This document shows positions 26,721 through 35,060 of a DNA stretch of 64,000 nt, one piece after another. How positions within the stretch are numbered: the first letter of the stretch is position 1; each line of letters begins with the position of its first letter. The position numbers were made by a program, and so were the translations under genes. Source of the stretch: DRWZ01 sp964601505 (lineage in GTDB: Bacteria; Calescibacteriota; Calescibacteriia; Calescibacteriales; Calescibacteriaceae); assembly GCA_964601505.1 (NCBI GenBank), contig CAZRNR010000005.1:1-64000 (forward strand), read 5' to 3'. Under the pieces are notes generated by a model, which made no database searches, was not told the origin of the DNA, and worked only from the letters and a program-made list of their open reading frames with translations.

Positions 26721-27653
26721 TGAGAGAGATTCAAGAACTAGAGCTGTTGTGAGAGCTTCCGAACCATAGGATACACGAAAAAGACTATACAGACCCTCTG
26801 TGAAAAAATCAAAAGAATCCCAACCCTGCTGCTTATTCTGGGTTTCAAGAAGGAAAGAAATCATCTGGTGAAAGTTATTTTTCACTCCAAGAAGAACTGA
26901 CGAAGAAAGAATCAAAGCACAATCAAGAGGATTATTCCAATTAACCTCTTGTAAGTATTTTATCAAAGATTTATGAGGAGAAATTTTAAGCTCAAAATAG
27001 ACCCTAGATAAGAAATAAACAAAAGCCAAAGGAGTTTCATAATACAAACTTCTTATCTTAAAAAGCCCACTATCTATTATTTTTGAAATAAATCTTTCCG
27101 TATCAGGTAGCCTTACACCAAAGAGAGAGAAGAAAAAAAGAATATTTGCATTCACACACCAATCTATATCATTTATCCTTTTCAGATATGGGGCTCCTCT
27201 ATCTTCAATCCAAGTGAAAAAAGAACCATCTTTTCTTTTGTATCTCAGAATATGACATGCTACATCGTAATAGTCAAAATTCACACCAAATCTTCTCAGC
27301 GCAGAAAGACAACACGATGTTGTATCAAGGTCAAAGTGAATATTTGAACCTTTTCCAAAGAATCTAAAGAAACCATCTTCACTTTGAGAATGAATGAAAC
27401 ATATCAACCTATTTATCATGTTAGAAAGAGTAATTTCATCTCCAAGAACGATTCTCACAGCCTTCATAGAATTCAGAATAACAGCATTCGCAAAAACATC
27501 TCTAACATATTCTTTTTGCCAGATTCTTGACTTTATACATCTTGTGCTTAAAAACTCTCCAGAATTAGTCTGGAGAGATGACAAGAAGCCCAAACCCTTT
27601 TTCAATGCAGATATAATATTTTCATAAGATGATATGAAATCAAAAGAATACAT
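26691..27653 (-). CDS. Prenyltransferase/squalene-cyclase-fold protein with DxDTT motif
   Basis: 320 residues with no membrane segment. The chain is a series of helical repeats with QW-like turns: SLQTNSGEFLST, HSQSEDGFFRF, RYKRKDGSFFTW and TQNKQQGWDSFDFF, as in the alpha-alpha barrel of class II terpene cyclases and protein prenyltransferase beta subunits. HFDLDTTSCCLSAL near residues 105-118 carries D-x-D-T-T, a variant of the D-x-D-D protonation motif that has been described in some cyclases. At 320 residues it is about half a squalene-hopene cyclase, so it is a single-domain relative. It starts 6 bases after the UbiA-family gene and is cotranscribed with it. Confidence 0.6.
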   Translation of the reverse strand: MYSFDFISSYENIISALKKGLGFLSSLQTNSGEFLSTRCIKSRIWQKEYVRDVFANAVILNSMKAVRIVLGDEITLSNMINRLICFIHSQSEDGFFRFFGKGSNIHFDLDTTSCCLSALRRFGVNFDYYDVACHILRYKRKDGSFFTWIEDRGAPYLKRINDIDWCVNANILFFFSLFGVRLPDTERFISKIIDSGLFKIRSLYYETPLAFVYFLSRVYFELKISPHKSLIKYLQEVNWNNPLDCALILSSSVLLGVKNNFHQMISFLLETQNKQQGWDSFDFFTEGLYSLFRVSYGSEALTTALVLESLSLFLSFKRYH

Positions 27654-27659
27654 GATCTC

Positions 27660-28439
27660 TCATCTTGAAATAAGTATTAGAATACAGGCATTAGAAAAAA
27701 TTAACCTGTAAAACATCCTATAAAAATTAATATAAGCTCTATTTGCAAATACAATCAAAGATGATATAAGATGAAATATAAAAAGCATTGAGAAAAGTAA
27801 ATTTAGAAAACCTTTATCCATTATATAATACGCAATAATGATATAAGCAACAGAGAAGAAAATAGACGAGATAATAAAAACAAGTTTATCTCCCAAAAAT
27901 ATAGTGATGTTTTTCTGCTTGAGTATTTTATCTTCCTCAACATCTTGTATAAGGTCTATCATATACCCAGCTGTAAAGGCAAAAGAAATAGCAGAAGCAA
28001 GCATAAAAACTTTTAGGGAAAAAATTCCCGGATAACCAGAAAAAAGAGCGCCAAAATAAAATTGCAAAATACCCCCAAGAAAATGAAGGAAAATATCTGC
28101 TATGATTAAAAATCTTCTTGAAAGATAATAAAGAAACCAGTTCAAAAATATAAATGTTGGAAATAGTTTGATATATATATTCTCTCCAAGGAGAATGAAA
28201 GAACTTACAAGTAAAAAACAAAGTGATAACAGAAACCACTTAACTGAGATAAAAAACTCTCCTAGGCTAAAGACTGAAAGTGCGCAGAACAAACTTGATG
28301 TATAGAGAGAAATAACTTCGATAGGATTTGAGACATCAGAATATATAAAATAAGCAAACAAAGGTATACCGGATAAAAAAGATGCTTCAAAGAAGCGCAA
28401 TCTTACCAGAAAATCTACAAAATTTTTTAAAACAAACAC
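27660..28439 (-). CDS. UbiA-family prenyltransferase-like protein
   Basis: 259 residues, almost entirely hydrophobic with about eight helices. The second Asp-rich motif of UbiA enzymes is present (YMIDLIQDVEEDKILKQKN, giving D-x-x-x-D-x-x-x-D). The first, normally N-D-x-x-D-x-x-x-D between helices 2 and 3, is not recognisable; that position reads LGEFFISVKW. Either the enzyme uses another acceptor or diphosphate geometry, or it has lost activity. UbiA proteins attach polyprenyl chains to aromatic, sugar-phosphate or lipid acceptors in the membrane. Pairing with a cyclase-fold gene suggests isoprenoid chemistry. Confidence 0.6.
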   Translation of the reverse strand: MFVLKNFVDFLVRLRFFEASFLSGIPLFAYFIYSDVSNPIEVISLYTSSLFCALSVFSLGEFFISVKWFLLSLCFLLVSSFILLGENIYIKLFPTFIFLNWFLYYLSRRFLIIADIFLHFLGGILQFYFGALFSGYPGIFSLKVFMLASAISFAFTAGYMIDLIQDVEEDKILKQKNITIFLGDKLVFIISSIFFSVAYIIIAYYIMDKGFLNLLFSMLFIFHLISSLIVFANRAYINFYRMFYRLIFSNACILILISR

Positions 28440-28810
28440 TTATTTTTATAATAATAATTTTAGTCAACCAAATGTATCTAGAGCTCCTACATTTTTAACC
28501 AATACACAAGAAGATTAATAAAAGATATAAAAGAATTTTAAAATATGAATCTTTGGATTTTCAAAAAATAACTCATATCCGAAAAATTGGATAACTTGAT
28601 AACTCCACAGATAATAAACTTTAATATCTGAATGTAAATGTATTGATGTAAAAGATTACAACTTTTTAAGTAAATAAAATTACACAGAAGCTTCAAATAC
28701 TATGGTATCAGTAGTTAGAAATAGTGGAACCAATTAGAAAAGTAATTAAGCGAGCAAGAAATCGTTCTCAAAGAGAAAAAGGATCAACAAAGTTATTAAA
28801 ATATCTGGAT
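28440..28810. other. Non-coding stretch, 371 bp
   Basis: AT-rich DNA between the divergent UbiA-like and cytochrome-propeller genes. It must hold both promoters, but no clear -35/-10 pair or operator was picked out. An in-frame GTG at 28724 would extend the downstream gene by 29 residues; that extension is strongly basic and would spoil the signal peptide. Confidence 0.45.
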
Positions 28811-30430
28811 ATGCTCAAGAAACAAATAGTTTTGGTGATTCTGTTTTGGTTTTTGGCATACTGTGCAAACGAGCCTGGGGAACAACAGCAAACCAGACAA
28901 CAACAAATTACTCAACAGCAGACTCAAAACATACAACAATCTCCTACTGTCCCAACATACAATCAAGATATAAAACCTATATTTGACCAAAATTGTGTAT
29001 CTTGCCATAGAGCTGGCGGACAAGCTTCATCCTACCCTCTTGACTCATACCAGAATATAATGAACGGAAGAACAAACTGTACCTCTACAACTGAAAAAAG
29101 ATACATCGTTCCTTCAAATTCAAACTCAAGCTATCTTTATAAGAAAATAATAGGCACACAAGATATTTGTGGTGGTAAAATGCCCCCTTCAGGAAACCTT
29201 CCCCAAGACAAAATAGAACTTATCAAAAAATGGATAGATGCTGGAGCACCCGAGTCAACCACAACCAGCGGAGGAACATCTGGTGAATCAGGTAGTGGAT
29301 CAACGTCAGGTGGAAACTCAGGAAGTAGTTCGGATACAACATCTGGAGGCTCAAGTGGCAGTTCTGATGGTATTTCTGATGGAACATCTGGTGGAACTTC
29401 TGGAGGAAGCTCGGGAGGAACATCTGGGAGTTCAAGTGGTGGATCTGGTGGTGGTGGAGGGAAAACACCTCCAGCTGTATTTGGAAAATACATATACACT
29501 GTTTCGGAGGAAGGTAAGATAATAAGGTGGGATGGTAGCAGAAAAGAAATATTCTTTGATATAGGAAGCAATACAAGAATAGTCTCTCCATCAATAGATG
29601 AATACGGAAACCTTTATTTTTCTGCATGGGATGGACATACATACTCCATTGATAATAATGGAAACTTAAGATGGAAGATACACTTTGGAAAATGCGACGG
29701 AGTATCAATACATGATAACATATTTTTCGGATGTGAAAATGGAGTATTCTATGAATTAACAAAGGATGGTTATATAATTCATTCAATCTTTCTTGGTGGT
29801 CCAATTGTTTCAGCTCCCCTAATACTACAAGACGGGAAAGCTGTCATAGGATCGGACAACGGGAAGATATATGAGATCAAAGATGGAAAAGTTCTGAAAT
29901 CTTTTGAAACAAATGGTAAAATAAGAGAAACCCCAGCAATAGACAAGAACAGCAATATATACTTTGGATCATACGACACTTATATCTATTCAATCTCACC
30001 TGATTTCAAAATCAGATGGAAATTCAAAACAGGTGGAGGTATATATTCTGGTTGCTCGCTATGGGAAAAATCAGGTAAAACGGTATGCACGATAGGATCA
30101 AAAGATGGTTATACATACACAGTAGATGAGAACGGGAATCTTGTTTGGAAAGTTCAAACAGGAGATGTTTCCACTGTCCCACTCATAGGAATCAAGAACA
30201 TATATGTCTTATCTGATGATAATGAAATCTTCGCAATATCTAAGGAAGGAATTATAATATCTCGGTATAAAACAGAACCAACATACTATTCATCACCTGC
30301 TATTGCTTTCGGAGAGGTTGTAGTGAGCACAGAACTTGGAGAAATTCTGAAATTCGGTTTTCAAGATGAGCTACTCCCTGGCTGGACAACAGCTCGTGGA
30401 AATTTACAAAGAACAGGAGGATTAAAATAG
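28811..30430 (+). CDS. Lipoprotein: cytochrome c domain fused to PQQ-type beta-propeller
   Basis: Start chosen at ATG 28811, giving 539 residues and a lipoprotein signal with lipobox FLAYC (Cys18). A Gln/Thr-rich spacer precedes a c-type haem domain: CVSCH at 62-66 and a GGKMPP Met-ligand-like motif about 70 residues later, as in planctomycete-type cytochromes. A long Gly/Ser/Thr linker (about 145-215) leads to an eight-strand-set propeller with repeated G-N-L-R/V-W-K units and a closing GWTTARGNLQRTG, typical of PQQ-like repeat proteins (BamB-like). It is likely anchored in the outer or inner membrane and passes electrons or binds cell-surface partners. The next gene overlaps by one base. 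Confidence 0.8.
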   Translation: MLKKQIVLVILFWFLAYCANEPGEQQQTRQQQITQQQTQNIQQSPTVPTYNQDIKPIFDQNCVSCHRAGGQASSYPLDSYQNIMNGRTNCTSTTEKRYIVPSNSNSSYLYKKIIGTQDICGGKMPPSGNLPQDKIELIKKWIDAGAPESTTTSGGTSGESGSGSTSGGNSGSSSDTTSGGSSGSSDGISDGTSGGTSGGSSGGTSGSSSGGSGGGGGKTPPAVFGKYIYTVSEEGKIIRWDGSRKEIFFDIGSNTRIVSPSIDEYGNLYFSAWDGHTYSIDNNGNLRWKIHFGKCDGVSIHDNIFFGCENGVFYELTKDGYIIHSIFLGGPIVSAPLILQDGKAVIGSDNGKIYEIKDGKVLKSFETNGKIRETPAIDKNSNIYFGSYDTYIYSISPDFKIRWKFKTGGGIYSGCSLWEKSGKTVCTIGSKDGYTYTVDENGNLVWKVQTGDVSTVPLIGIKNIYVLSDDNEIFAISKEGIIISRYKTEPTYYSSPAIAFGEVVVSTELGEILKFGFQDELLPGWTTARGNLQRTGGLK

Positions 30431-30840
30431 TGGGATTTATCAAATCATTTTATCTTTTCTTGGTTTTTCCAATATTCTACCCTAACACGGTTGCTTCAAG
30501 CGAGCTGAATCCGAAAGAAATATATATAAACTACAGATGTGTAAAGTGCCATTCTATGAAAGTTGAAAACATCGAGCCTCTTGAAGAAGAAATTATTAAA
30601 GGTAAAAAGATAGTAGATCATTCTGGAGTTGGTTTAAAATATTCAAACGAATGGATAAAAAGATGGCTACTGAAACAAGAGGAAAAAGATGGCAAAAAAC
30701 ATAAGATAAAATTCAAAGGAACAGAAGAAGAATTAGAAACACTTTCAAAATGGTTAGCTGAGAAGAAAGCAGAAATATCGGAACAAGAACTTAAAGACTG
30801 GTATAGCGAGATAATTAACAGAATAAGAAACAGTAAGTAA
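30430..30840 (+). CDS. Small c-type cytochrome-like exported protein
   Basis: 136 residues from a GTG that overlaps the previous stop (TAGTG). Residues 1-23 are a signal peptide. One CVKCH haem-attachment motif (37-41) lies near the mature N-terminus, and the helix with SNEWIKRWLL resembles the helix seen in single-haem class I cytochromes. The C-terminal half is charged and helical and carries no clear Met ligand. Its coupling to the cytochrome-propeller gene suggests the two work in one periplasmic electron-transfer step. Confidence 0.72.
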   Translation: MGFIKSFYLFLVFPIFYPNTVASSELNPKEIYINYRCVKCHSMKVENIEPLEEEIIKGKKIVDHSGVGLKYSNEWIKRWLLKQEEKDGKKHKIKFKGTEEELETLSKWLAEKKAEISEQELKDWYSEIINRIRNSK

Positions 30841-30867
30841 GGAACAAAATTATTCGTTATATTAATT

Positions 30868-31710
30868 CTATAACCTATTATAATCCAGATAGCGAACTGC
30901 ACACTCCTTTGCTATGTTTCTTATTCGCGATATAAATTCTGCTCTCTTCTCTGGACCTATAACTCCACGAGCGTCAAGTATATTAAATATATGGGAACAT
31001 TTAACACAAAAATCATAAGCTGGAATATAAAGATTTTCAGAAAGAAGCCTTTTGGACTCTTTCTCACAAGCGTCAAACATATTAAACAACATATCCGTAT
31101 CTGCCTTCTCAAAGTTGTAAATACTCCATTGTCTCTCCCTTTCCCTATAGAAATCCCCGTAAGAGATTTCTCCCCACTTTATATCAAAGACATTTGTTTT
31201 TCCTGTTATGAAAAGAGAAATTCTTTCAAGACCGTATGTTATCTCAAAAGATGGTGGATCAAGTTCAATTGATCCCATCTGTTGGAAAAAAGTAAGTTGT
31301 GTTATTTCCATTCCGTCAAGCCTTGCTTCCCATCCAAGTCCCCAGGCTCCCAAAGTTGGAGATTCCCAGTTGTCTTCAATAAGGCGAAAATCTCTTGAGC
31401 TTACATCAATTCCTATACTTTTAAGACTCTCTATGTAAATCTCCACAGGATCCTGAGGTATCGGCTTGAGTATAACTTGAAGTTGAAAATAATGCTGAAG
31501 CCTTTGCGGGTTTTTGCCATATCTTCCATCCTGTGGTCTTCTTGATGGCTGGACATACGCAACCTTCCAAGGAGAGCTTCCAAGAACCCCGAAAAAAGTT
31601 GCCGGATGGAAAGTTCCAGCTCCAACCTCAACGTCATAAGGCTGCATTATTGTGCAACCCTTTGAATTCCAGAAATCAAGTATCTTGGATGTTATGTTCC
31701 AAAAATCCAT
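30868..31710 (-). CDS. glyQ: Glycyl-tRNA synthetase alpha subunit
   Basis: 280 residues, the full length of the alpha subunit of the bacterial alpha2-beta2 GlyRS. Key class II features are GCTIMQPYDVEVGAGTFHPATF at the start (split here: GCTIMQPYD, VEVGAGTFHP), YVQPSRRPQDGRYG (motif 2 region), LQHYFQLQVILKP and EITYGLERI (motif 3). It charges tRNA-Gly in the cytoplasm with the beta subunit GlyS, which is not adjacent: the next gene downstream on this strand is the UbiA-like gene beyond two convergent cytochrome genes. Separation of glyQ from glyS occurs in some lineages. Confidence 0.95.
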   Translation of the reverse strand: MDFWNITSKILDFWNSKGCTIMQPYDVEVGAGTFHPATFFGVLGSSPWKVAYVQPSRRPQDGRYGKNPQRLQHYFQLQVILKPIPQDPVEIYIESLKSIGIDVSSRDFRLIEDNWESPTLGAWGLGWEARLDGMEITQLTFFQQMGSIELDPPSFEITYGLERISLFITGKTNVFDIKWGEISYGDFYRERERQWSIYNFEKADTDMLFNMFDACEKESKRLLSENLYIPAYDFCVKCSHIFNILDARGVIGPEKRAEFISRIRNIAKECAVRYLDYNRL

Positions 31711-32075
31711 CTCTCACTCAAACCAATATACTGCAATAATCTCAAAAAATTCAAGAACCAAAAAAATTATTTTAAGTCCAGATTTGTCCCAAAATGCTAT
31801 AAAATTCACAATCAGGATCGATAAAACTTTTATCTATCTCTGAAAATCCTGAATAATACAATGGAGCAAAAAATTTTTCCAATTTTTTCCTTACCTCTCT
31901 GGAGAATAATGAAAACCTTAAAAAGCAAAAAAATTAATCTTCTGAAGATCGGATAATGGTATCTGATAAAAGTTTAATTACTACAAATCAAGGATTACAT
32001 AGATTTCTGCATTATTTTTAACTTTAAGAGTAATTGTAAAAATAATCATCGGATAAAGGAAAGAGTTTATAATTT
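31711..32075. other. Non-coding stretch, 365 bp
   Basis: AT-rich spacer between divergent glyQ and moaA. I looked for a molybdenum-cofactor riboswitch in front of moaA and for a T-box in front of glyQ and recognised neither. Confidence 0.45.
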
Positions 32076-33029
32076 ATGAAGTTTCTCAAAGATGGATATG
32101 GTAGAAGATTTGATTATATCAGAATTTCATTGACGGATAGGTGTAATCTTGGGTGTTTTTATTGCAAAAAGAGTCTTTTCAAACCTCTTCCAAGAAGTGA
32201 AATATTAACGCTTGAGGAAATAACTTTTCTTGTTTCAGTATTCAGAGAACAATTTGGAATTCAGAAAGTTCGCTTGACGGGCGGAGAACCTCTATTGAGA
32301 AAAGAAATAAATAAACTTATAGAAAACATCTCTGGAATGAATGTAAAAATAAAGATCACAACAAACGGAGTCTTTCTTGATAATTTTATAGAATTCTTCA
32401 AAGAGAAGAAAGTGTCCGTTAATGTAAGCTTAGATACATTAAATGAAGAAAAATTCTTCAAAATAAGTGGTGATAGAAACTTGAAAAAGGTGATTGATAA
32501 CATACAGAGGTGTGCTTCTTCTGGAATAAATCTAAAGATAAACACTGTAGCACTCAGAGGAATAAACGATGATGAAATTCTAAACCTTATAAATTTTTCA
32601 AACTCAATAGGAACAGAAATTAGATTCATAGAATTCATGCCTTTTGTAGATCCTGAAACTTGGAGAACTTACTTTATACCTGAGGAAGAAATAAAGAGAA
32701 AAATTCTTGAAAAATTTTCAATGAGATTTTTAGAAGACAGCGGCACAGCCTATGTTTATAAACTTGATAACGGTGGAAGAGTTGGATTTATATCAACGGT
32801 TTCAAGGCCATTTTGTGATTCCTGTTCAAGATTGAGGATAACAGCTGATGGTAAGATTGTTCTTTGCATGTTTGATAAGGTTTCATACCCACTGATGGAT
32901 TTCTTGAGACCAAATATAAGAGAATCAGACCTTATTGATTTCATAACAAAAGTAGTAAAGAATAAACCACGAGGTTTTATAGAACTCAAGGGAGAGCCAG
33001 CTTTCGAGATGACAAGACTTGGGGGGTAA
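32076..33029 (+). CDS. moaA: GTP 3',8-cyclase MoaA
   Basis: 317 residues. A radical SAM enzyme that turns GTP into the cyclic precursor of molybdopterin, together with MoaC. Seen: N-terminal RCNLGCFYC (Cys23, 27, 30), KVRLTGGEPLL, and the C-terminal second cluster region RPFCDSCSRLRITADGKIVLC with three Cys. The chain ends in a Gly pair (LGG), which is required for activity in MoaA. It is the first gene of a moaA-moaD-moaE run with 3- and 1-base gaps. Confidence 0.94.
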   Translation: MKFLKDGYGRRFDYIRISLTDRCNLGCFYCKKSLFKPLPRSEILTLEEITFLVSVFREQFGIQKVRLTGGEPLLRKEINKLIENISGMNVKIKITTNGVFLDNFIEFFKEKKVSVNVSLDTLNEEKFFKISGDRNLKKVIDNIQRCASSGINLKINTVALRGINDDEILNLINFSNSIGTEIRFIEFMPFVDPETWRTYFIPEEEIKRKILEKFSMRFLEDSGTAYVYKLDNGGRVGFISTVSRPFCDSCSRLRITADGKIVLCMFDKVSYPLMDFLRPNIRESDLIDFITKVVKNKPRGFIELKGEPAFEMTRLGG

Positions 33030-33032
33030 TAA

Positions 33033-33263
33033 ATGAGAGTTTTACTTTTTGGAAAGCTAAAAGATATAATAGGTACAAATTCCATAGAAGTCAGAGGTCT
33101 AAAGAGAATCTCCGATCTCAAAGAATTTTTATTTCAGAAATTTCCAGAGCTTAAAAACCAAACTTTTTCTATTTCGGTAAATTTTGAAATAGTTTTAGAA
33201 GAAGATTTGGAGATCAAAGAAAATGATGAGATAGCTCTGCTTCCACCAATTTCAGGAGGGTAA
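33033..33263 (+). CDS. moaD: Molybdopterin synthase small subunit MoaD
   Basis: 76 residues with a ubiquitin-like fold pattern: VLLFGKLKDIIG at the start, a V-N-F-E-I strand in the middle, DEIALLPPISGG at the end. The terminal Gly-Gly is the site of adenylation and thiocarboxylate formation; as a sulfur carrier it hands sulfur to cyclic pyranopterin in the MoaD-MoaE complex. It starts 3 bases after moaA. Confidence 0.9.
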   Translation: MRVLLFGKLKDIIGTNSIEVRGLKRISDLKEFLFQKFPELKNQTFSISVNFEIVLEEDLEIKENDEIALLPPISGG

Positions 33264-33264
33264 A

Positions 33265-33687
33265 ATGAAAGGTAAGAAATTTAGGGAGTATCTTGTTTAC
33301 GGAAAGATAAAAAATTCCGTAAGAAAACACTGTCTGAACTGTGGAGCGATTATAACATTTGAAGGTGTAGTAAGGGGAGATAAAGTAGGGAACTCACGTG
33401 TTAAAAAGATAAAGTATGAATCATATGAACAGATGGCAGAAAAAGAGATAGACAAAATAAGAAGGGAGGCAATAGAAAAGTTCAAATTGCACGATGCAGT
33501 GATAAAACACAGGATTGGTGAGGTGAAGGTTGGTGAAACGGCTTTGTTTGTAGCAGTCTTATCGGAACACAGAAAAGAAGGATTCAAAGCAATAGATTAC
33601 ATTGTTGATGAAGTTAAGAAAAAAGTCCCTATATGGAAAAAAGAGATTCTTGAAAACAAACAATCAAGATGGAAGGAAAACGATTAG
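33265..33687 (+). CDS. moaE: Molybdopterin synthase large subunit MoaE
   Basis: 140 residues. Family landmarks are ITFEGVVRGDKVGN, KIKYESYEQMAEKEI, IKHRIGEVKVGETALFVAVLSEHRKE (split: IKHRIGEVKVGE, ALFVAVLSEHR) and KKKVPIWKKE with the catalytic-region Lys residues. It forms the heterotetramer with MoaD that inserts two sulfurs. It completes the moaADE run; moaC, mogA and moeA are not in the window, so cofactor synthesis depends on genes elsewhere. Confidence 0.92.
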   Translation: MKGKKFREYLVYGKIKNSVRKHCLNCGAIITFEGVVRGDKVGNSRVKKIKYESYEQMAEKEIDKIRREAIEKFKLHDAVIKHRIGEVKVGETALFVAVLSEHRKEGFKAIDYIVDEVKKKVPIWKKEILENKQSRWKEND

Positions 33688-33781
33688 CTTGAACACAAAA
33701 TTCTTGAGTTTCTATAAATTTATCCGTAAATAAGCACAAAAATTACGAGAGTAAATTTATATGATTTAACAAGTAAAAAAA

Positions 33782-34174
33782 TCAATTGCTTATCTTTTCA
33801 GATCTATAGGATGATATTCCAAGCATTTCTACTTTCTTCTCAGATGGAGTTTTGACAAAAGCAATAGGGACTGGTGTAAGATTTATATCACTCAAGAAGG
33901 GCAATCCAGCAGCTATTGCGGATAGGTCAAAGATTTCTGTTTCCATCTTATATTTCTCAGGATAATCTATAGGAGGTATTTCTGCATTGTATTTTGCTTG
34001 CAAATATCCTCTCATCCTAGCATCATACAGTATAAAGATGGCCTGGGAAATCTCGTCTATATTTTTTGAGAATTTTATATTTCCGATATTTAGTCCAACT
34101 ATAGCAACAAGGGTAGTTCCAATTATCCATACTGAGACAAGAACTTCCATAAGTGTAAATCCTTTTTTACTCAT
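33782..34174 (-). CDS. Type II secretion/type IV pilus minor pseudopilin-like protein
   Basis: 130 residues with an ideal prepilin leader: MSKKG followed by FTLMEVLVSVWIIGTTLVAIVG (cleavage after Gly5, Glu at mature position 5). The short soluble part resembles GspI/PilV-type minor pseudopilins. It stands alone between moaE and rpsB, so the secretion or pilus machine it belongs to is encoded elsewhere. Confidence 0.78.
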   Translation of the reverse strand: MSKKGFTLMEVLVSVWIIGTTLVAIVGLNIGNIKFSKNIDEISQAIFILYDARMRGYLQAKYNAEIPPIDYPEKYKMETEIFDLSAIAAGLPFLSDINLTPVPIAFVKTPSEKKVEMLGISSYRSEKISN

Positions 34175-34265
34175 CTAAATAATCTTTAAATAATTCTATT
34201 ACTCATTTTCATTTTTTTTGAAAATCAAATCTTTAGCGATATGCTGATAATTTTATAAAAGCATT

Positions 34266-35060
34266 ATGCCAATTGAATTGAGGTTCAAGGACGATTACTA
34301 CAAGTTCTTAGATCAGATAGAATTTACTCCTGGTATAACCATAAAGGATATACTTGAAAATGGAATACACTTTGGGCACAATGCGGAAAAGTGGAACCCA
34401 AAGATGAAACCATACATTTTTGGAGAAAGAAATGGGATACATATAATAGATGTCCAAAAAACCCAAGACCTCCTGACAAAAGCTTGCAAGTATGCATTTT
34501 ACCTCGCATCAGAAGGAGGAACAATACTTTTTGTCGGAACGAAAAACATAGGGAAGGAACTCGTTAAAAACTATGCCATAGAGTGTGGGATGCCTTATAT
34601 TATAGAAAGATGGCTTGGTGGAACCCTGACGAATTTTCAAGCTATACTAAACGGAATAGCAAGATACAACAGATATGTTGAAATGATTGAAAGTGGAGAA
34701 ATCTATAAACTCTACACAAAAAAAGAAGCAAACAGCATAAAAAGAGTAACAGAAAAGATGGGAAAATATTACGAAGGTATAAAAAATCTGAAAAAACTTC
34801 CTGATGCTGTTTTTGTAGTAGGGGTGATTGAAGAGAAAACTTGTATAGCTGAAGCTATAAATATGAAGATACCAATAATAGCTCCGGTTGATACAAACTG
34901 TGATCCAGATATGATAACATTCCCATTTCCCGGGAATGATGACGGTATAAGAGCAATAAAATTCTATTGTTCCCATATATCAAGAGCAATAAAGTCTGGA
35001 AGGAAGAAATTTGAAGAACGACAGGCAATGGCTAAAGAATCGGGAGAAGCAACTGTGTGA
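34266..35060 (+). CDS. rpsB: 30S ribosomal protein S2
   Basis: 264 residues. Diagnostic stretches are ENGIHFGHNAEKWNPKMKPYIFGERNG (split: GIHFGHNAEKWNPKM, YIFGERNGIHII), FVGTKNIGKELV, ERWLGGTLTNF and PVDTNCDPDMITFPFPGNDD, where S2 contacts 16S rRNA and S1. An N-terminal extension of about 20 residues precedes the usual start. Normally rpsB is followed by tsf (EF-Ts), pyrH and frr; here its stop overlaps the start of a cobalamin synthase gene by 4 bases. Confidence 0.95.
   Translation: MPIELRFKDDYYKFLDQIEFTPGITIKDILENGIHFGHNAEKWNPKMKPYIFGERNGIHIIDVQKTQDLLTKACKYAFYLASEGGTILFVGTKNIGKELVKNYAIECGMPYIIERWLGGTLTNFQAILNGIARYNRYVEMIESGEIYKLYTKKEANSIKRVTEKMGKYYEGIKNLKKLPDAVFVVGVIEEKTCIAEAINMKIPIIAPVDTNCDPDMITFPFPGNDDGIRAIKFYCSHISRAIKSGRKKFEERQAMAKESGEATV

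Noticed and set aside
28724..28810. GTG at 28724 as the start of the cytochrome-propeller gene
   Set aside because: It adds a very basic 29-residue stretch in front of an otherwise ideal lipoprotein signal peptide; the ATG at 28811 is preferred.
29223..29804. Long open frames on both other strands across the Gly/Ser linker of the cytochrome-propeller gene
   Set aside because: They arise from the biased GGN/TCN repeats of the linker; the translations are low-complexity (Pro- or His-rich) and no start or ribosome site supports them.
31711..32075. Possible Moco riboswitch before moaA or T-box before glyQ
   Set aside because: No conserved core or specifier/antiterminator structure could be recognised.
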